Counted from the stretch's first letter, positions 22,695 through 32,398 are shown. The stretch is 34,764 nt of DNA from Bacteroidota bacterium (GCA_003045895.1 PZPC01000055.1:1-34764), one strand, 5' to 3'. Program-made: numbers and translations. Notes: a model not told the origin generated them from the sequence alone.

Positions 22695-24242
22695 GTGGCC
22701 CGCTACCGCGAAGCATTCACGTTTAGCCAAAGTATCCAGGGGTTCCGCTTCGGGCAGGCCGAGGCCGAGAGCCGCATCCAGGAGGCCTTCTACCTTGATT
22801 TTAACGACCAGATCGATGAGGTATTGAACCTTTACCGGAACCAATACTACGACCAGGCCCTCCAGCAACTGGATGCTGCCCTGGCGTTTCAAGCCCAGAC
22901 CGGCGTGCGCAGCACCTACGATACCCGTGGCCTGCAGCGCGACCTCGTTCAGGCCGCCCTGACCCAACAAGTGGCCGCCATCAAAGCCGCCCGGCAAGGA
23001 CAGCAGTGGGACGAGGCCCTGCGCCAGGTGGCCGCTACCGAAAGCTTCCTGGCCGCCTACCCCGGCCTGTTGGCCAACACCCTGGCCTTCGAGCAGGTAC
23101 GCGACCAGGTCATCGACGGTAAATACCAATCGCTCTACGCCACCGCCGAAGCCAGCACGCGCAGTAAGCTGCTGGATCAGGCCCTGACCGAAGCCCGGCA
23201 GGCGCGCGAATTTGCGGTTTCGTACCGCTTGCCAGCAGCCGTCCTAAGCCGCAGCGATGCCCAGCTCAGCGGCATCCAGCAGCAGCGTTACCAGCGCTTC
23301 GTGCAGGGTGGCGACCGCGCCCGCGAGCAGGCCGCCTACACCCAGGCCCTGGCGCAGTACGAGCAGGCCCGCCAACTGGAGCAGCAGGAAGCTGGCCTGG
23401 TGGCCGCGCCCCTCCTGGGCAGTAAGATCAAAGCTACGGCCGTCTCGGAAGTGGAGCGGCAATTCGAAACGGTTATGCAAAATGCGGCCTATGACAACGC
23501 CCAACTGCACGGCACCTACCAGGCCCTGCAAGCACTGACCCGCCAGTACCAGCTGGGTGCCGAACCGCGCATCGCGGCCGTCTTCCGGCAGCTGGACACC
23601 CAGTTGTGTACCAATGCCCACGACCGCCTGCTGCCCGAACAGGAGCAGCGCCTGGTCAGCCAGCAGGAGGCTGGTGACTACCTCGCGGCCCGCACCACCC
23701 TGGCCGCCCTGGAAGAATTACTATCCACCTACGCCCATTGCGGCCTCAGCGATGCCAGCCTCCGGATGGTCGAAAACATGGTGGCCGCTTGTGCCAGCTA
23801 CCAGGAAACCCTCGCCGCCGCCCAGCAGGCCGAAGCCCGGCAGCAGTTTGGCAGCGCCATCAAGCAGTACGCAACTGCTGCCCAACAGTACCAAAACCCT
23901 GCCGTGCAGGCTCGCCTGGCGGGGCACCCGGCCTTCCAGCTGTACCCCTACCTGGCCAACCACCCCAACTACCGCATGACCCTGGCCGGCGCCGATTATT
24001 TCCTCAGCCAGCGCCAGCACGACCAGGCCTGGGCCCTGCTCCAGGCGACCATTCGCCAGGGTGTACACCCCAAAGCTACGGAAGCCGTTCAGCAACGCCT
24101 GGGCAGCGCCCTGGCTGTCCGCGACTATTTGGCCGCAGCCAAATGGAAGACGGCCGTCGCCGCTTATGTGGGTAAAAGCGATCGAAAAACCTACCAGACG
24201 ATGTACCAGGCCTTCCGCAAACAGTGGCGGCGGATGGGGTAG
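22695..24242 (+). CDS. Secreted helical-repeat protein, C-terminal part (same gene as 21562, -1 frame)
   Basis: 515 codons from a GTG at 22695, but the same frame is open back to the frameshift near 22510, with convincing protein sequence (DGQVAAAAQRLTKILNNYDP). It is almost wholly alpha-helical and rich in Gln, Ala and Arg, with TPR-like pairs (YRNQYYDQALQQLDAALAFQ; AYTQALAQYEQARQLEQQEA; YATAAQQYQNPAVQARLAGH). No catalytic motif is visible. There is no signal peptide of its own, so as an independent product it would stay in the cytoplasm, unlike the intact parent. Function is unknown; scaffolding or envelope roles are only guesses. Confidence 0.7.
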   Translation: MARYREAFTFSQSIQGFRFGQAEAESRIQEAFYLDFNDQIDEVLNLYRNQYYDQALQQLDAALAFQAQTGVRSTYDTRGLQRDLVQAALTQQVAAIKAARQGQQWDEALRQVAATESFLAAYPGLLANTLAFEQVRDQVIDGKYQSLYATAEASTRSKLLDQALTEARQAREFAVSYRLPAAVLSRSDAQLSGIQQQRYQRFVQGGDRAREQAAYTQALAQYEQARQLEQQEAGLVAAPLLGSKIKATAVSEVERQFETVMQNAAYDNAQLHGTYQALQALTRQYQLGAEPRIAAVFRQLDTQLCTNAHDRLLPEQEQRLVSQQEAGDYLAARTTLAALEELLSTYAHCGLSDASLRMVENMVAACASYQETLAAAQQAEARQQFGSAIKQYATAAQQYQNPAVQARLAGHPAFQLYPYLANHPNYRMTLAGADYFLSQRQHDQAWALLQATIRQGVHPKATEAVQQRLGSALAVRDYLAAAKWKTAVAAYVGKSDRKTYQTMYQAFRKQWRRMG

Positions 24243-24316
24243 CCGGAAAAGGGGAAATTGGAAGTGGGAGGTGTTCAAAACCGGAAGGGGGAAATAGCTG
24301 CGTGTAAGTGGGGAGA
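24243..24316 (+). repeat. Purine-rich 3' tract, copy 6
   Basis: Follows the stop of the helical-repeat gene directly, in sense orientation: GGAAAAGGGGAAATTGGAAG, GTGGGAGGTG, then CGTGTAAGTGGGGAG. It is a diverged mixture of both sub-families. Confidence 0.65.
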
Positions 24317-24354
24317 TTCACTCCAGCTATCGGGTGGCTTGTCCACAATACCAT

Positions 24355-24362
24355 TATCTTTG
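24355..24362 (+). promoter_or_regulatory. -7 box (TATCTTTG) for the MaoC gene
   Basis: Perfect TAnnTTTG match, 44 bases before the start codon; identical to the box before ygiQ. The upstream element is not clear. Confidence 0.4.
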
Positions 24363-24406
24363 GTAGAACTTAGCGCATTTTCAGCAACCCTTCATGTACC
24401 AACATT

Positions 24407-24889
24407 ATGTCCATTACGACCACCCCTTACCAGACGACCTTCGCCAAACTAACCGACCTGAACGAGGCCATTGGCCAGGAAGTGGGCCTGTCCGACTGGT
24501 TCCGTATCGATCAGGAGATGATCAACACCTTCGCCAGGCTTACCGGCGATGAGCAGTGGATCCACGTCGACGAAGCGCGGGCCGCGCAATATTCACCCTA
24601 CGGAACCACCGTCGCCCACGGGTTTATGGTCCTGTCCCTGGCTTCCAAATTTGCCTACGAATGCCTGGCCGTAACGGATGTCGTCATGGGCGTCAACTAC
24701 GGCCTGAACAAGGTGCGGTTTCCCCATGCGACCCCCGTGAATGCCGAGGTCCGTGGCCGGATCTCCCTGCTCGACTATACCGAAATTCCCGGCGGCGGCC
24801 GCTACGTCCTCCACGTGGTATTTGATCTGAAAGGGCACGAAAAGCCCGCCTGTGTGGCTGAATTTGTGGGACAGGTGTATACGGGATAA
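24407..24889 (+). CDS. MaoC-family (R)-specific enoyl-CoA hydratase/dehydratase
   Basis: A 160-residue hot-dog-fold hydratase. The signature FARLTGDEQWIHVDEARA holds the catalytic pair D48 and H53 of the (R)-hydratase group, followed by YGTTVAHGFMVLSL. It probably hydrates trans-2-enoyl-CoA to (R)-3-hydroxyacyl-CoA or does the reverse; the exact acyl substrate is not visible. It is similar in size to single-domain NodN/PhaJ-like proteins. No fatty-acid genes are adjacent, so it is likely a stand-alone unit with its own promoter. It converges with metH across 123 bases that hold only an imperfect ACGCC/GGCGT hairpin near 24973-24998. Confidence 0.88.
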   Translation: MSITTTPYQTTFAKLTDLNEAIGQEVGLSDWFRIDQEMINTFARLTGDEQWIHVDEARAAQYSPYGTTVAHGFMVLSLASKFAYECLAVTDVVMGVNYGLNKVRFPHATPVNAEVRGRISLLDYTEIPGGGRYVLHVVFDLKGHEKPACVAEFVGQVYTG

Positions 24890-25012
24890 GACTGCCCCCC
24901 TCCCGCGGCACAAAGCCACAGGATTCAGGTAAAAGGCTTACCCCCAAACACCCCGTTGTATAAAAAATGCCGGGACGCCGTAGCGAAATACGTGGCGTAA
25001 GCATTGCTTCCC

Positions 25013-28000
25013 TTATTCCCTCACCGAAGCCAGCCACCGTTCGGCTTCCGCGATGGCCATGCCTTTGCGGGTAGCGTAGTCATCTACCTGGTCTTGCTGT
25101 ACGCCGCGCACGGCAAAATAGCGGGCGTCGGGGTGGGCAAAATACCAGCCGCTCACGCTCGACGCCGGATACATGGCGAAGCTTTCCGTCAGCCGGATGC
25201 CGGTGTGTTGTTCGGCTTGCAGGAGTTTCCAGAGGAGTCCTTTTTCCGTGTGTTCGGGGCAGGCCGGGTAGCCGGGTGCCGGGCGAATGCCCCGGTATTT
25301 TTCTTCAATCAGGCTCGCGGTGTCGAGTTGTTCGCCGTGGGCGTAACCCCAGCCTTCCTGGCGTACCCGGGCGTGCAGCATTTCCGTCAGGGCTTCGGCC
25401 AGGCGGTCGGCCAGGGCCTTGAGGAGGATGGCGTTGTAATCGTCGTGTTCGGCTTCGAAGCGAGCCACGTGGGCTTCGATACCGATGCCGGCAGTGGCCG
25501 CAAAGGCACCCAGGTAATCGATCTTGCCACTGTCTTTGGGGGCCAGGTAATCGGCCAGGCACAGGTTGGGGCGGCTGGCAGCTTTGCGGGCTTGCTGGCG
25601 CAGGTGGTGCAGGCGGGTAATGACGCTGCTGCGGGTGGTGTCGGTGTACACCTCAATATCGTCGTCGTTCACGGTGTTGGCCGGAAAAAGACCGATGACA
25701 GCCCGGGCGGTCAGCCATTTTTCATCAATAATTTGGCGCAGCATGGAGCGGGCGTCGTTGTAAAGTTTCTTGGCCTCTACGCCTACGACCTCGTCTTCGA
25801 GGATGGCCGGAAACTTGCCCGCCAGTTGCCAGGAACTGAAGAAGGGCGTCCAATCGATGTATTCGCTGATGGCTTCCAGATCGACCTCGTCGAACACCTG
25901 CAGCCCGGTTTTTTGTGGCACTGGTGGCGTATAGGCTGCCCAGTCAATTTGTAGTTTGTTGGCCCGCGCCTCGGCCAGCGGCAGGTATTGCTTGTGGCTG
26001 GTACGGCCGGCGCGCTGTTCGCGAATCTGCTGGTACGCTTGTTGGGTATCGAGGATGAAGTTACTGCGGGCATCCTCGTCTTCGCCAAGCAGGGAACTGG
26101 CCACAGCTACGGCGCGCGATGCGTCGAGGACGTGGGCCACGGGACCACTGTAAGTCGGCTCGATCTTGACGGCCGTATGGGTTTTGGAGGTCGTAGCGCC
26201 GCCGATGAGCAGGGGAATGGTAAAGTGCTGACGCTCCATTTCCTGGGCCAGGTGCACCATCTCGTCGAGGCTGGGCGTGATGAGGCCACTGAGCCCGATG
26301 ATGTCGACATCGTGCTCGCGGGCGGCCTTCAGGATCGTTGCCGCCGGAACCATGACCCCCAGGTCGATAATGTCAAAATTGTTGCAACCGAGCACCACGC
26401 CCACAATGTTTTTACCAATGTCGTGCACGTCGCCCTTCACTGTAGCCAGAAGGATTTTCCCTTTGGAACTTTTGGCCCCTACGGCTTTTTCTTTTTCAAT
26501 AAAGGGGGTCAGGTAGGCCACCGATTTTTTCATTACCCGGGCACTTTTCACCACCTGGGGCAGAAACATCTTGCCGGCGCCAAAGAGGTCGCCCACGATG
26601 TTCATACCGTCCATGAGTGGCCCTTCGATCACCTGTAGGGGGCGGTCGTAAGCCTGGCGGGCTTCTTCGGTATCCTCCTCGATATAGTCGGTGATGCCAC
26701 GCACCAGTGCGTGAGCCAGGCGTTCCTGTACCGTACCTTCGCGCCAGGAGAGATCGCGTTGTATTTGGCGCCCACCGTCTCCTTTAACGTTTTCGGCAAA
26801 CTCGGTGAGGCGTTCGGTGGCATCTTCGCGGCGATTGAAGAGTACGTCTTCCACGCGCTCCAGCAGGTCGGCCGGAATGTCGGCGTACACTTCAATGAGG
26901 CCGGCGTTGACGATGCCCATGTCCATACCCGCGCGGATGGCGTGGTAGAGGAAAGCCGAGTGCATGGCCTCGCGGATGACATCGTTGCCCCGGTAGGAAA
27001 AAGAGATGTTGCTCACGCCACCGCTGATCTTGGCGCCCGGGCAGCGGGCTTTGATCTGGCGGGTGGCTTCGATAAAGTTGATGGCGTATTCGTTGTGTTC
27101 TTCGATGCCGGTGGCGACGGCAAAAATATTGGGGTCAAAAATAATGTCCTGGGGCGGAAACCCGACCCGGTCGACCAGGATGCGGTAGGCGCGTTCGCAG
27201 ATCGAGACCTTGCGCTCGATGGTATCGGCCTGTCCTTTTTCGTCAAAAGCCATTACCACGGCGGCAGCCCCGTAGCGCCTGACCAGACTGGCCTGGCGGA
27301 TAAATTCGGCTTCGCCTTCCTTCATGCTGATGGAATTCACGATGCACTTGCCCTGCACGGTCTTCAGGCCCGCTTCGATGACCTCCCATTTCGAGGAATC
27401 GATCATAATAGGCAATTTGGCGATATCGGGCTCCGACATGATGAGGTTGAGAAACTGCACCATGGCCTTTTTGCTGTCCAGCAGTCCTTCGTCCATATTC
27501 ACGTCGATGATCTGGGCGCCGCCCTCCACCTGGTCGCGGGCGACGGCGAGGGCTTCGGCCAGTTGGCCGCTCATAATGAGGCGGGCAAACTTGCGGGAGC
27601 CCGTCACGTTGGTTCTTTCGCCCACGTTGACGAAGTTGGTCTCGGGGCGGATCACCAGTGGCTCCAGGCCGCTGAGCATGGTGTAGGGCGAACTGGCGGG
27701 TACCTTGCGGGGAGGCAAGGACCGGACGGCTTCCGCCATAGCGCGAATGTGGTCGGGCGTGGTGCCGCAACAACCACCAATCAGGTTGACAAACCCGCTG
27801 GCCGCAAAGTCGCGGATATAGGTTTGCATTTCGGTTGCCCCCTGGTCGTAGGCGCCAAATTCGTTGGGCAGGCCCGCATTGGGGTACGCGTGCACGTAGC
27901 AGGAAGCCACCCTGGACAGGGCCTCCAGGTGGGGGCGCATCTCCTCGGCGCCCAGCGCACAGTTAAGGCCCACACAGAGGGGCCGCACGTGCATGACGGA

Positions 28001-28687
28001 GATCCAGAAGGCCTCTACCGTTTGCCCGGAAAGGGTACGCCCACTGGCGTCGGTGATGGTGCCGGAGATGATGACCGGCCAGCGTTCGCCCCGCTCCTCG
28101 AAGACGGTCTCGAGGGCAAAGAGGGCCGCTTTGGCGTTGAGGGTATCGAAGATGGTTTCTACCAGGAAGAGGTCGGTGCCACCGTCGATGAGCCCATTAA
28201 TTTGTTCGGTGTAGGACGCGACCACTTCGTCGAAGGTAGTGGCGCGGTAGCCGGGATCGTTGACGTCGGGCGAGAGGGAGAGGGTCTTGTTCAACGGCCC
28301 AATGGCCCCCGCTACAAAACGCGGCTTATTGGGGTTGCGGGCCGTGAAATCCCGTGCCGAGCGCTTAGCAATGGCAGCCGCAGCTTTATTGAGTTCGTAG
28401 ACGTAGGCTTCGGTGCCGTAGTCGGCCTGCGAAATGCTGGTGGAATTGAAGGTATTGGTCTCCAGAATATCGGCACCCGCCTCGAGGTAGGCGCGGTGAA
28501 TTTCCTCCACAATAGCCGGCTGCGTGAGGCAGAGGATGTCGTTGTTGCCTTTGAGGTCCTGGTGCCAGTTGGCTAGTAGGGTACCGCGGTAACCCGCTTC
28601 GTCCAGTTTATAACGCTGAATCATGGTTCCCATGGCGCCATCCAGCACTAAAATACGCTCCGCAAGTAATTCTGCTATCCGATTCAT
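25013..28687 (-). CDS. metH: Cobalamin-dependent methionine synthase
   Basis: A full-length 1224-residue MetH, which transfers the methyl group of 5-methyltetrahydrofolate through cobalamin to homocysteine. Domain order is complete. The homocysteine domain starts [20 protein letters not shown] and has zinc ligands in GLNCALG (about 242) and [11 protein letters not shown] (about 306). The pterin domain has [18 protein letters not shown]. The cap and B12 domain have [20 protein letters not shown] (about 752) with the cobalamin-binding His, plus [11 protein letters not shown] and [14 protein letters not shown]. The C-terminal AdoMet activation domain has [18 protein letters not shown]. The gene is single and divergent from the cytochrome peroxidase gene. 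No cobalamin or SAM riboswitch is recognised in the short leader. Confidence 0.98.
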   Translation of the reverse strand: MNRIAELLAERILVLDGAMGTMIQRYKLDEAGYRGTLLANWHQDLKGNNDILCLTQPAIVEEIHRAYLEAGADILETNTFNSTSISQADYGTEAYVYELNKAAAAIAKRSARDFTARNPNKPRFVAGAIGPLNKTLSLSPDVNDPGYRATTFDEVVASYTEQINGLIDGGTDLFLVETIFDTLNAKAALFALETVFEERGERWPVIISGTITDASGRTLSGQTVEAFWISVMHVRPLCVGLNCALGAEEMRPHLEALSRVASCYVHAYPNAGLPNEFGAYDQGATEMQTYIRDFAASGFVNLIGGCCGTTPDHIRAMAEAVRSLPPRKVPASSPYTMLSGLEPLVIRPETNFVNVGERTNVTGSRKFARLIMSGQLAEALAVARDQVEGGAQIIDVNMDEGLLDSKKAMVQFLNLIMSEPDIAKLPIMIDSSKWEVIEAGLKTVQGKCIVNSISMKEGEAEFIRQASLVRRYGAAAVVMAFDEKGQADTIERKVSICERAYRILVDRVGFPPQDIIFDPNIFAVATGIEEHNEYAINFIEATRQIKARCPGAKISGGVSNISFSYRGNDVIREAMHSAFLYHAIRAGMDMGIVNAGLIEVYADIPADLLERVEDVLFNRREDATERLTEFAENVKGDGGRQIQRDLSWREGTVQERLAHALVRGITDYIEEDTEEARQAYDRPLQVIEGPLMDGMNIVGDLFGAGKMFLPQVVKSARVMKKSVAYLTPFIEKEKAVGAKSSKGKILLATVKGDVHDIGKNIVGVVLGCNNFDIIDLGVMVPAATILKAAREHDVDIIGLSGLITPSLDEMVHLAQEMERQHFTIPLLIGGATTSKTHTAVKIEPTYSGPVAHVLDASRAVAVASSLLGEDEDARSNFILDTQQAYQQIREQRAGRTSHKQYLPLAEARANKLQIDWAAYTPPVPQKTGLQVFDEVDLEAISEYIDWTPFFSSWQLAGKFPAILEDEVVGVEAKKLYNDARSMLRQIIDEKWLTARAVIGLFPANTVNDDDIEVYTDTTRSSVITRLHHLRQQARKAASRPNLCLADYLAPKDSGKIDYLGAFAATAGIGIEAHVARFEAEHDDYNAILLKALADRLAEALTEMLHARVRQEGWGYAHGEQLDTASLIEEKYRGIRPAPGYPACPEHTEKGLLWKLLQAEQHTGIRLTESFAMYPASSVSGWYFAHPDARYFAVRGVQQDQVDDYATRKGMAIAEAERWLASVRE

Positions 28688-28792
28688 ATCCCGATTGTCG
28701 TAAAAGTTGTAACTTCACCGAATTCTGGCAACGGTGTATCAATGGTATTAGGGGCAAAAAAAACCGTTTTACCCTTTTTGTACCAGCAAGAA

Positions 28793-28800
28793 CAAAGGTA
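28793..28800 (-). promoter_or_regulatory. -7 box (TACCTTTG) for metH
   Basis: Perfect TAnnTTTG match on the minus strand, 106 bases before the metH ATG. TTTC at the -33 position is only a partial match. Confidence 0.45.
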
Positions 28801-28849
28801 GTACATAAGGAGTTGACGAAAGTCACCCCAAAGAAACATTTAAAAATTT

Positions 28850-28857
28850 TACCTTTG
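28850..28857 (+). promoter_or_regulatory. -7 box (TACCTTTG) for the cytochrome peroxidase gene
   Basis: Perfect TAnnTTTG match, the same octamer as the divergent metH box. No clear -33 TTTG is seen. Confidence 0.45.
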
Positions 28858-28945
28858 TCCTTGTAACTAAGTCGTGGATACCCGCGTATACGCCAAATAA
28901 TAAGCTAAAAAGAGCAACAACCCTACTTGAGCTTTGAGAGGTTGC

Positions 28946-28981
28946 GGAACGTCCACTACCAATACGATAGTTGGGCGTTCC
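28946..28981 (+). promoter_or_regulatory. Leader hairpin upstream of the cytochrome peroxidase gene
   Basis: The arm GGAACGTCCACTA (28946-28958) pairs with TAGTTGGGCGTTCC (28968-28981): 13 pairs with one G-T wobble and one bulged T, and a 9-base loop. T runs at 29003-29009 and 29012-29017 follow after about 20 bases. It could be an attenuator or stability element; function is inferred. Confidence 0.4.
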
Positions 28982-29033
28982 TAGTTTATACGACTGCTCC
29001 GATTTTTTTGCTTTTTTGAGAATGATCGATCCC

Positions 29034-30377
29034 ATGTTAAGAAAACGAACACTACTCCTTTTTACGCCAATGTTTGTGCTGTTGGTTGCTTGTGTTAACG
29101 AGCAAACTGCTGACCCATTGGACGTGACGCTTCGCCGTACGATGGCGCGCCTGGCACCCGAACAGGACCTGGCCAATTTCCAGGTTCCGCACCACGCCAA
29201 TCTCAAAGACATTCCCGCCGGCATTGGCAATCCGCTGACCCCCGAAAAGGTAGAGTTGGGCAAGATGCTCTTCTTCGAAACCGCCCTGGGTATCGATGCC
29301 GTCAACCCCAGCGGGATGCAGACCTTTTCCTGCTCGTCGTGCCACGTACCTGCCGCTGGCTTCATGCCGGGTGCATCCCAGGGTATCGCCGACGGAGCCG
29401 AAGGCTTTGGTCTCAACGGTGAAGCCCGCCGCATGCGCACCGATTACAACGAAAACCAGATCGACGCCCAGGGTGCCCGCCCACTGAGCATGATCGGGGT
29501 GGCTTACGTACAGAATTCTATGTGGGCTGGCCGCTTCGGCGCCCGCTTCAACAATGTAGGTACCGAAGCCGTATGGGGCGTATCGGATCCTGCTACCGAG
29601 ATCAATTTTTCTGGCCTGGATGGCCTCGAAGCCCAAAATATCGAAGGTACAATTGCCCACCGGCTGCGGGTGAGTGAAACACTGCTCGACGACCTCGGCT
29701 ACCGGGAGATGTTCGATGCCGCCTTCTACGACTGGCCAGTCAACGCCCGCTACGGACGCGAAGCCATGAGCTTTGCCCTGTCGGCCTACATCCGCACCCT
29801 GATGCCCTACGAGGCACCCTACCAGGCCTGGTTGCGCGGTAACGACGACGCCATGACCGAGCAGATGAAACGCGGTGCCATGGTGTTTTTTAGCGACGGT
29901 GGCTGCTACCGCTGCCACAGCGGACCCGCCCTCAACGGCAACACCTTCCAGGCTGTTGGCGTCAACGACCTCTGCGACGTGGGGGGCTTAGCTACGGGCC
30001 TCAACGACGAACGCAACCTCGGTCGCGGTGGGTTTACCAGGCGGCCCGAAGACATGTACGCTTTCAAAGTACCCCAATTGTATAACCTCAAAGATTCACC
30101 CTTCTACTTCCACGGCAGCAGCCACCATTCGATCCGCGACGTCGTCGAATATTTCAACGCCGGCACCCCCGAAAACCCCCGGGTACCACAGGAGCGCATC
30201 TCGCCCTTCTTCCACCCCCTGAGCCTCACCGAACGGCAAATGGATGACCTGACGGAGTTCATCACCCACGGCCTCTTCGACCCCAACTTGCAGCGCTACG
30301 TACCCGAAAGTGTACTCTCTGGCAATTGTTTCCCCAATAACGACCCGGTTTCGCAGGTGGATTTGGGATGTAACTAG
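29034..30377 (+). CDS. Di-haem cytochrome c peroxidase / MauG-family lipoprotein
   Basis: From the ATG at 29034 the product has 448 residues and begins with a lipoprotein signal peptide (MLRKRTLLLFTPMFVLLVAC, lipobox LVAC at C20). Upstream in-frame starts at 28971 and 29022 would only extend the basic end and are less likely. Two haem c sites are visible: CSSCH at 100-104 and CYRCH at 291-295, with the characteristic LGKMLFFETALG before the first and GAMVFFSDGGCYRCHSGPAL around the second. It should sit in the periplasm facing a membrane and reduce H2O2, or oxidise a partner as MauG does; which is not determinable. It ends with an unusual Cys pair region (LSGNCFPNNDPVSQVDLGCN). Confidence 0.9.
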   Translation: MLRKRTLLLFTPMFVLLVACVNEQTADPLDVTLRRTMARLAPEQDLANFQVPHHANLKDIPAGIGNPLTPEKVELGKMLFFETALGIDAVNPSGMQTFSCSSCHVPAAGFMPGASQGIADGAEGFGLNGEARRMRTDYNENQIDAQGARPLSMIGVAYVQNSMWAGRFGARFNNVGTEAVWGVSDPATEINFSGLDGLEAQNIEGTIAHRLRVSETLLDDLGYREMFDAAFYDWPVNARYGREAMSFALSAYIRTLMPYEAPYQAWLRGNDDAMTEQMKRGAMVFFSDGGCYRCHSGPALNGNTFQAVGVNDLCDVGGLATGLNDERNLGRGGFTRRPEDMYAFKVPQLYNLKDSPFYFHGSSHHSIRDVVEYFNAGTPENPRVPQERISPFFHPLSLTERQMDDLTEFITHGLFDPNLQRYVPESVLSGNCFPNNDPVSQVDLGCN

Positions 30378-30378
30378 T

Positions 30379-30422
30379 TAGGTGGAAAGGTGGAAAAGGG
30401 GAAAGGTGGAAAAATGGAAAGG
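30379..30422 (+). repeat. Purine-rich 3' tract, copy 7
   Basis: Directly after the stop of the cytochrome peroxidase gene, in sense orientation: AGGTGGAAAGGTGGAAAAGG and similar units. Here GTGGAAA replaces GTGTAAA. Confidence 0.7.
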
Positions 30423-30470
30423 TAAGTATCGGTTAAATGCCGTATACTTGCTAAAACACAAAAAACACCT

Positions 30471-32273
30471 ATGAAAAAATTGATCCTCCTTTTGCTGGCT
30501 GTCTTATCGCTGGCACCCAGCCGTGCGCAAACCGATGCGCGACTCACCGGATTAGAAAAAGAACTCGACGCCATTCTGGAAGCCACCAAAGCCGCCGGAT
30601 TTGCCGTGGCCGTCGTGGATGGGGATCAGGTAATTTATGCCAAGGGGTTTGGTTACCGGGATTACGAAGCCAAAATTCCGGCAGATGCGAATACCCTCTT
30701 TGCCATTGGTTCCAGTACCAAGGCCTTTACCTCGGCCATCCTGGGGCAGTTGCGCCAGGAAGACCAATTGTCTTTTGACGATAGCCCCCGGAAATATGTA
30801 CCGGACTTAGCATTCTATAATGATGAGATGAACAACAACATCATCATCCAAGACCTGATGTGTCATCGCACGGGTCTGCCTCGCCATGATTTTTCGTGGT
30901 ACCTCTTTCCCACCACCGACAAGGATAGCCTGTTGCAGCGGGTGGAACACCAGGAACCGTTTACCGGTGTCCGGCAGCAATGGTACTACAACAACTTCAT
31001 GTTTCTGGCGCAGGGGGTGATCGCGGAGCGCATTACTGGGAAAAGCTGGGAAGACAACATCCAGGCCCGTTTCTTCGCTCCCCTGGGGATGACCCGCTCC
31101 AATACCAGCATTGCGGCTTTGGAGAAAAGCCCAAATGCGGCTTTGGGGTATGAACTGAAGGAAGACAGCATCATCCGCAAAATGGATTATTACCACATTG
31201 CCGGCATGAGCCCGGCCGGAAGCATCAACAGCAGTGCGAATGAGATGGCCAATTGGCTGATCACCTGGATCAATAAAGGAAAATTTAAGGGCCAGGACAT
31301 CTTACCCGAAAGCTATATCAATGAAGCGATGAGTTCGCAAATGGTCGCCGGTCCGGGCTTGCCCGATGACGAATTTCCAGATATGCACCTGGCCAACTAC
31401 GGTTATGGCTGGTTCATTTCCTCTTACCGGGGCCATTACCGCGTTGAACACGGGGGCAATATTGATGGCTTTTCGGCCAGTGTTGCCTTTTTTCCCAGCG
31501 ACAGCATCGGAATTGTGGTGCTGGCCAACCAGAATGGCTCAACGGTTCCTGCCCTGGTCAGAAATACCGTGGCCGATCGCCTGCTGGGAACGGAGCAAAC
31601 AGACTGGGCAAAACGCTTTGAGGAGCGCCAGGAAAAAGCCCAGAAAGAAACAGCCGAAGCCCAGGCTGAAAAAATAAATTCGGCCACCGCCAACACGACC
31701 CCATCCCACATTTTGCAAGCCTACACCGGCGCGTATTCGAATCCTGGCTACGGCGAATTTCATATCACCAATCAAAACGATTCTTTATTTGCCAACTTCA
31801 AACTGAAAAAACTGTATCTCAAACACGTACATTATGATGTTTTCCAACCCTTCGAGCTGACTGAAAACGGAGTCGACTCGACGAATACGGGTCCGTTGCG
31901 ATTCAACTTCCTGACGAACGATGGCGGAGAAATTGCCCTGGTAAAAGCAAACATAGAACCCGCGCTGGATCATCCCGTTGAGTTCAGGCACCAGCCCAAT
32001 ATGATCAAGGTCGACCCGGCCACTTTAGCCCGCTACATCGGTGACTATGAGTTGGCGGGAACGACCATCAAGGTGTACCTTAAAAACGAAGATACGCTGT
32101 ACCTTTTTGTGGCCGGACAACCCGAATACGAATTGCTGGCAACCGGGCCCCATAAGTTTTCGTTCAAGACCCTGGAAGGATTTAAAGTTGAGTTTGAGCA
32201 AGCTGCTGACCAGTCGATTGATACCATGATCCTCATCCAACCCAATGGTACTTTCAGAACGACGCGCAAGTAG
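30471..32273 (+). CDS. Secreted serine hydrolase, beta-lactamase class C / penicillin-binding fold, with DUF3471-like C-terminus
   Basis: A 600-residue exported enzyme with signal peptide MKKLILLLLAVLSLAPSRAQ. The catalytic domain (25-380) has the S81-x-x-K84 motif (IGSSTKAF), a Y-x-N motif in WYYNNF (171-176) and HGG at 327-329 (VEHGGNIDGF), which together mark the class C beta-lactamase/esterase fold. A Lys/Glu/Ala-rich linker follows (about 385-410), then two lipocalin-like repeats: about 418-500 (YTGAYSNPGYGEFHITNQND, DUF3471-like) and 520-600 (YIGDYELAGTTIKVYL). Members act as esterases or D-aminopeptidases; activity on beta-lactams should not be assumed. A weak box TATACTTG lies at 30443-30450. 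Confidence 0.9.
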   Translation: MKKLILLLLAVLSLAPSRAQTDARLTGLEKELDAILEATKAAGFAVAVVDGDQVIYAKGFGYRDYEAKIPADANTLFAIGSSTKAFTSAILGQLRQEDQLSFDDSPRKYVPDLAFYNDEMNNNIIIQDLMCHRTGLPRHDFSWYLFPTTDKDSLLQRVEHQEPFTGVRQQWYYNNFMFLAQGVIAERITGKSWEDNIQARFFAPLGMTRSNTSIAALEKSPNAALGYELKEDSIIRKMDYYHIAGMSPAGSINSSANEMANWLITWINKGKFKGQDILPESYINEAMSSQMVAGPGLPDDEFPDMHLANYGYGWFISSYRGHYRVEHGGNIDGFSASVAFFPSDSIGIVVLANQNGSTVPALVRNTVADRLLGTEQTDWAKRFEERQEKAQKETAEAQAEKINSATANTTPSHILQAYTGAYSNPGYGEFHITNQNDSLFANFKLKKLYLKHVHYDVFQPFELTENGVDSTNTGPLRFNFLTNDGGEIALVKANIEPALDHPVEFRHQPNMIKVDPATLARYIGDYELAGTTIKVYLKNEDTLYLFVAGQPEYELLATGPHKFSFKTLEGFKVEFEQAADQSIDTMILIQPNGTFRTTRK

Positions 32274-32280
32274 CTGTCGC

Positions 32281-32347
32281 CCAGGCCCCCATCGGCCTGG
32301 TTGGTGAAAAGAAATTAGGGAGCTGTTCCATTTTTCACCGGAACAGC
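32281..32347 (+). terminator. Two consecutive hairpins after the serine hydrolase gene
   Basis: CCAGGCC (32281-32287) pairs with GGCCTGG (32294-32300). GCTGTTCC (32322-32329) pairs with GGAACAGC (32340-32347). They start 8 bases after the stop and lie before the next promoter. Neither has a following T run, so classical intrinsic termination is uncertain. Confidence 0.4.
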
Positions 32348-32390
32348 CAAAGAACGATTACCACCCGCCTTACACTACTGGACAATTCAC

Positions 32391-32398
32391 TACCTTTG
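32391..32398 (+). promoter_or_regulatory. -7 box (TACCTTTG) for cysQ
   Basis: Perfect TAnnTTTG match, 69 bases before the cysQ start and identical to the boxes in the metH divergent region. It probably also serves the glycosyltransferase gene. Confidence 0.45.

Larger units (their letters stand above)
28688..29033. other. Divergent regulatory region between metH and the cytochrome peroxidase gene
   Basis: No gene. Two copies of the octamer TACCTTTG face away from each other, at 28793-28800 (minus) and 28850-28857 (plus), giving leaders of about 100 and 170 bases. The longer leader contains a stable hairpin at 28946-28981 and T-rich DNA just before the start codon. Confidence 0.55.

Noticed and set aside
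26711-28576. 621-codon plus-strand open frame
   Set aside because: It lies entirely antisense to metH, whose domains and motifs are complete; the long frame comes from high-GC codon bias.
28688-28792. Cobalamin or SAM riboswitch in the metH leader
   Set aside because: The leader is only about 100 bases and shows no recognisable B12 box or SAM aptamer core.
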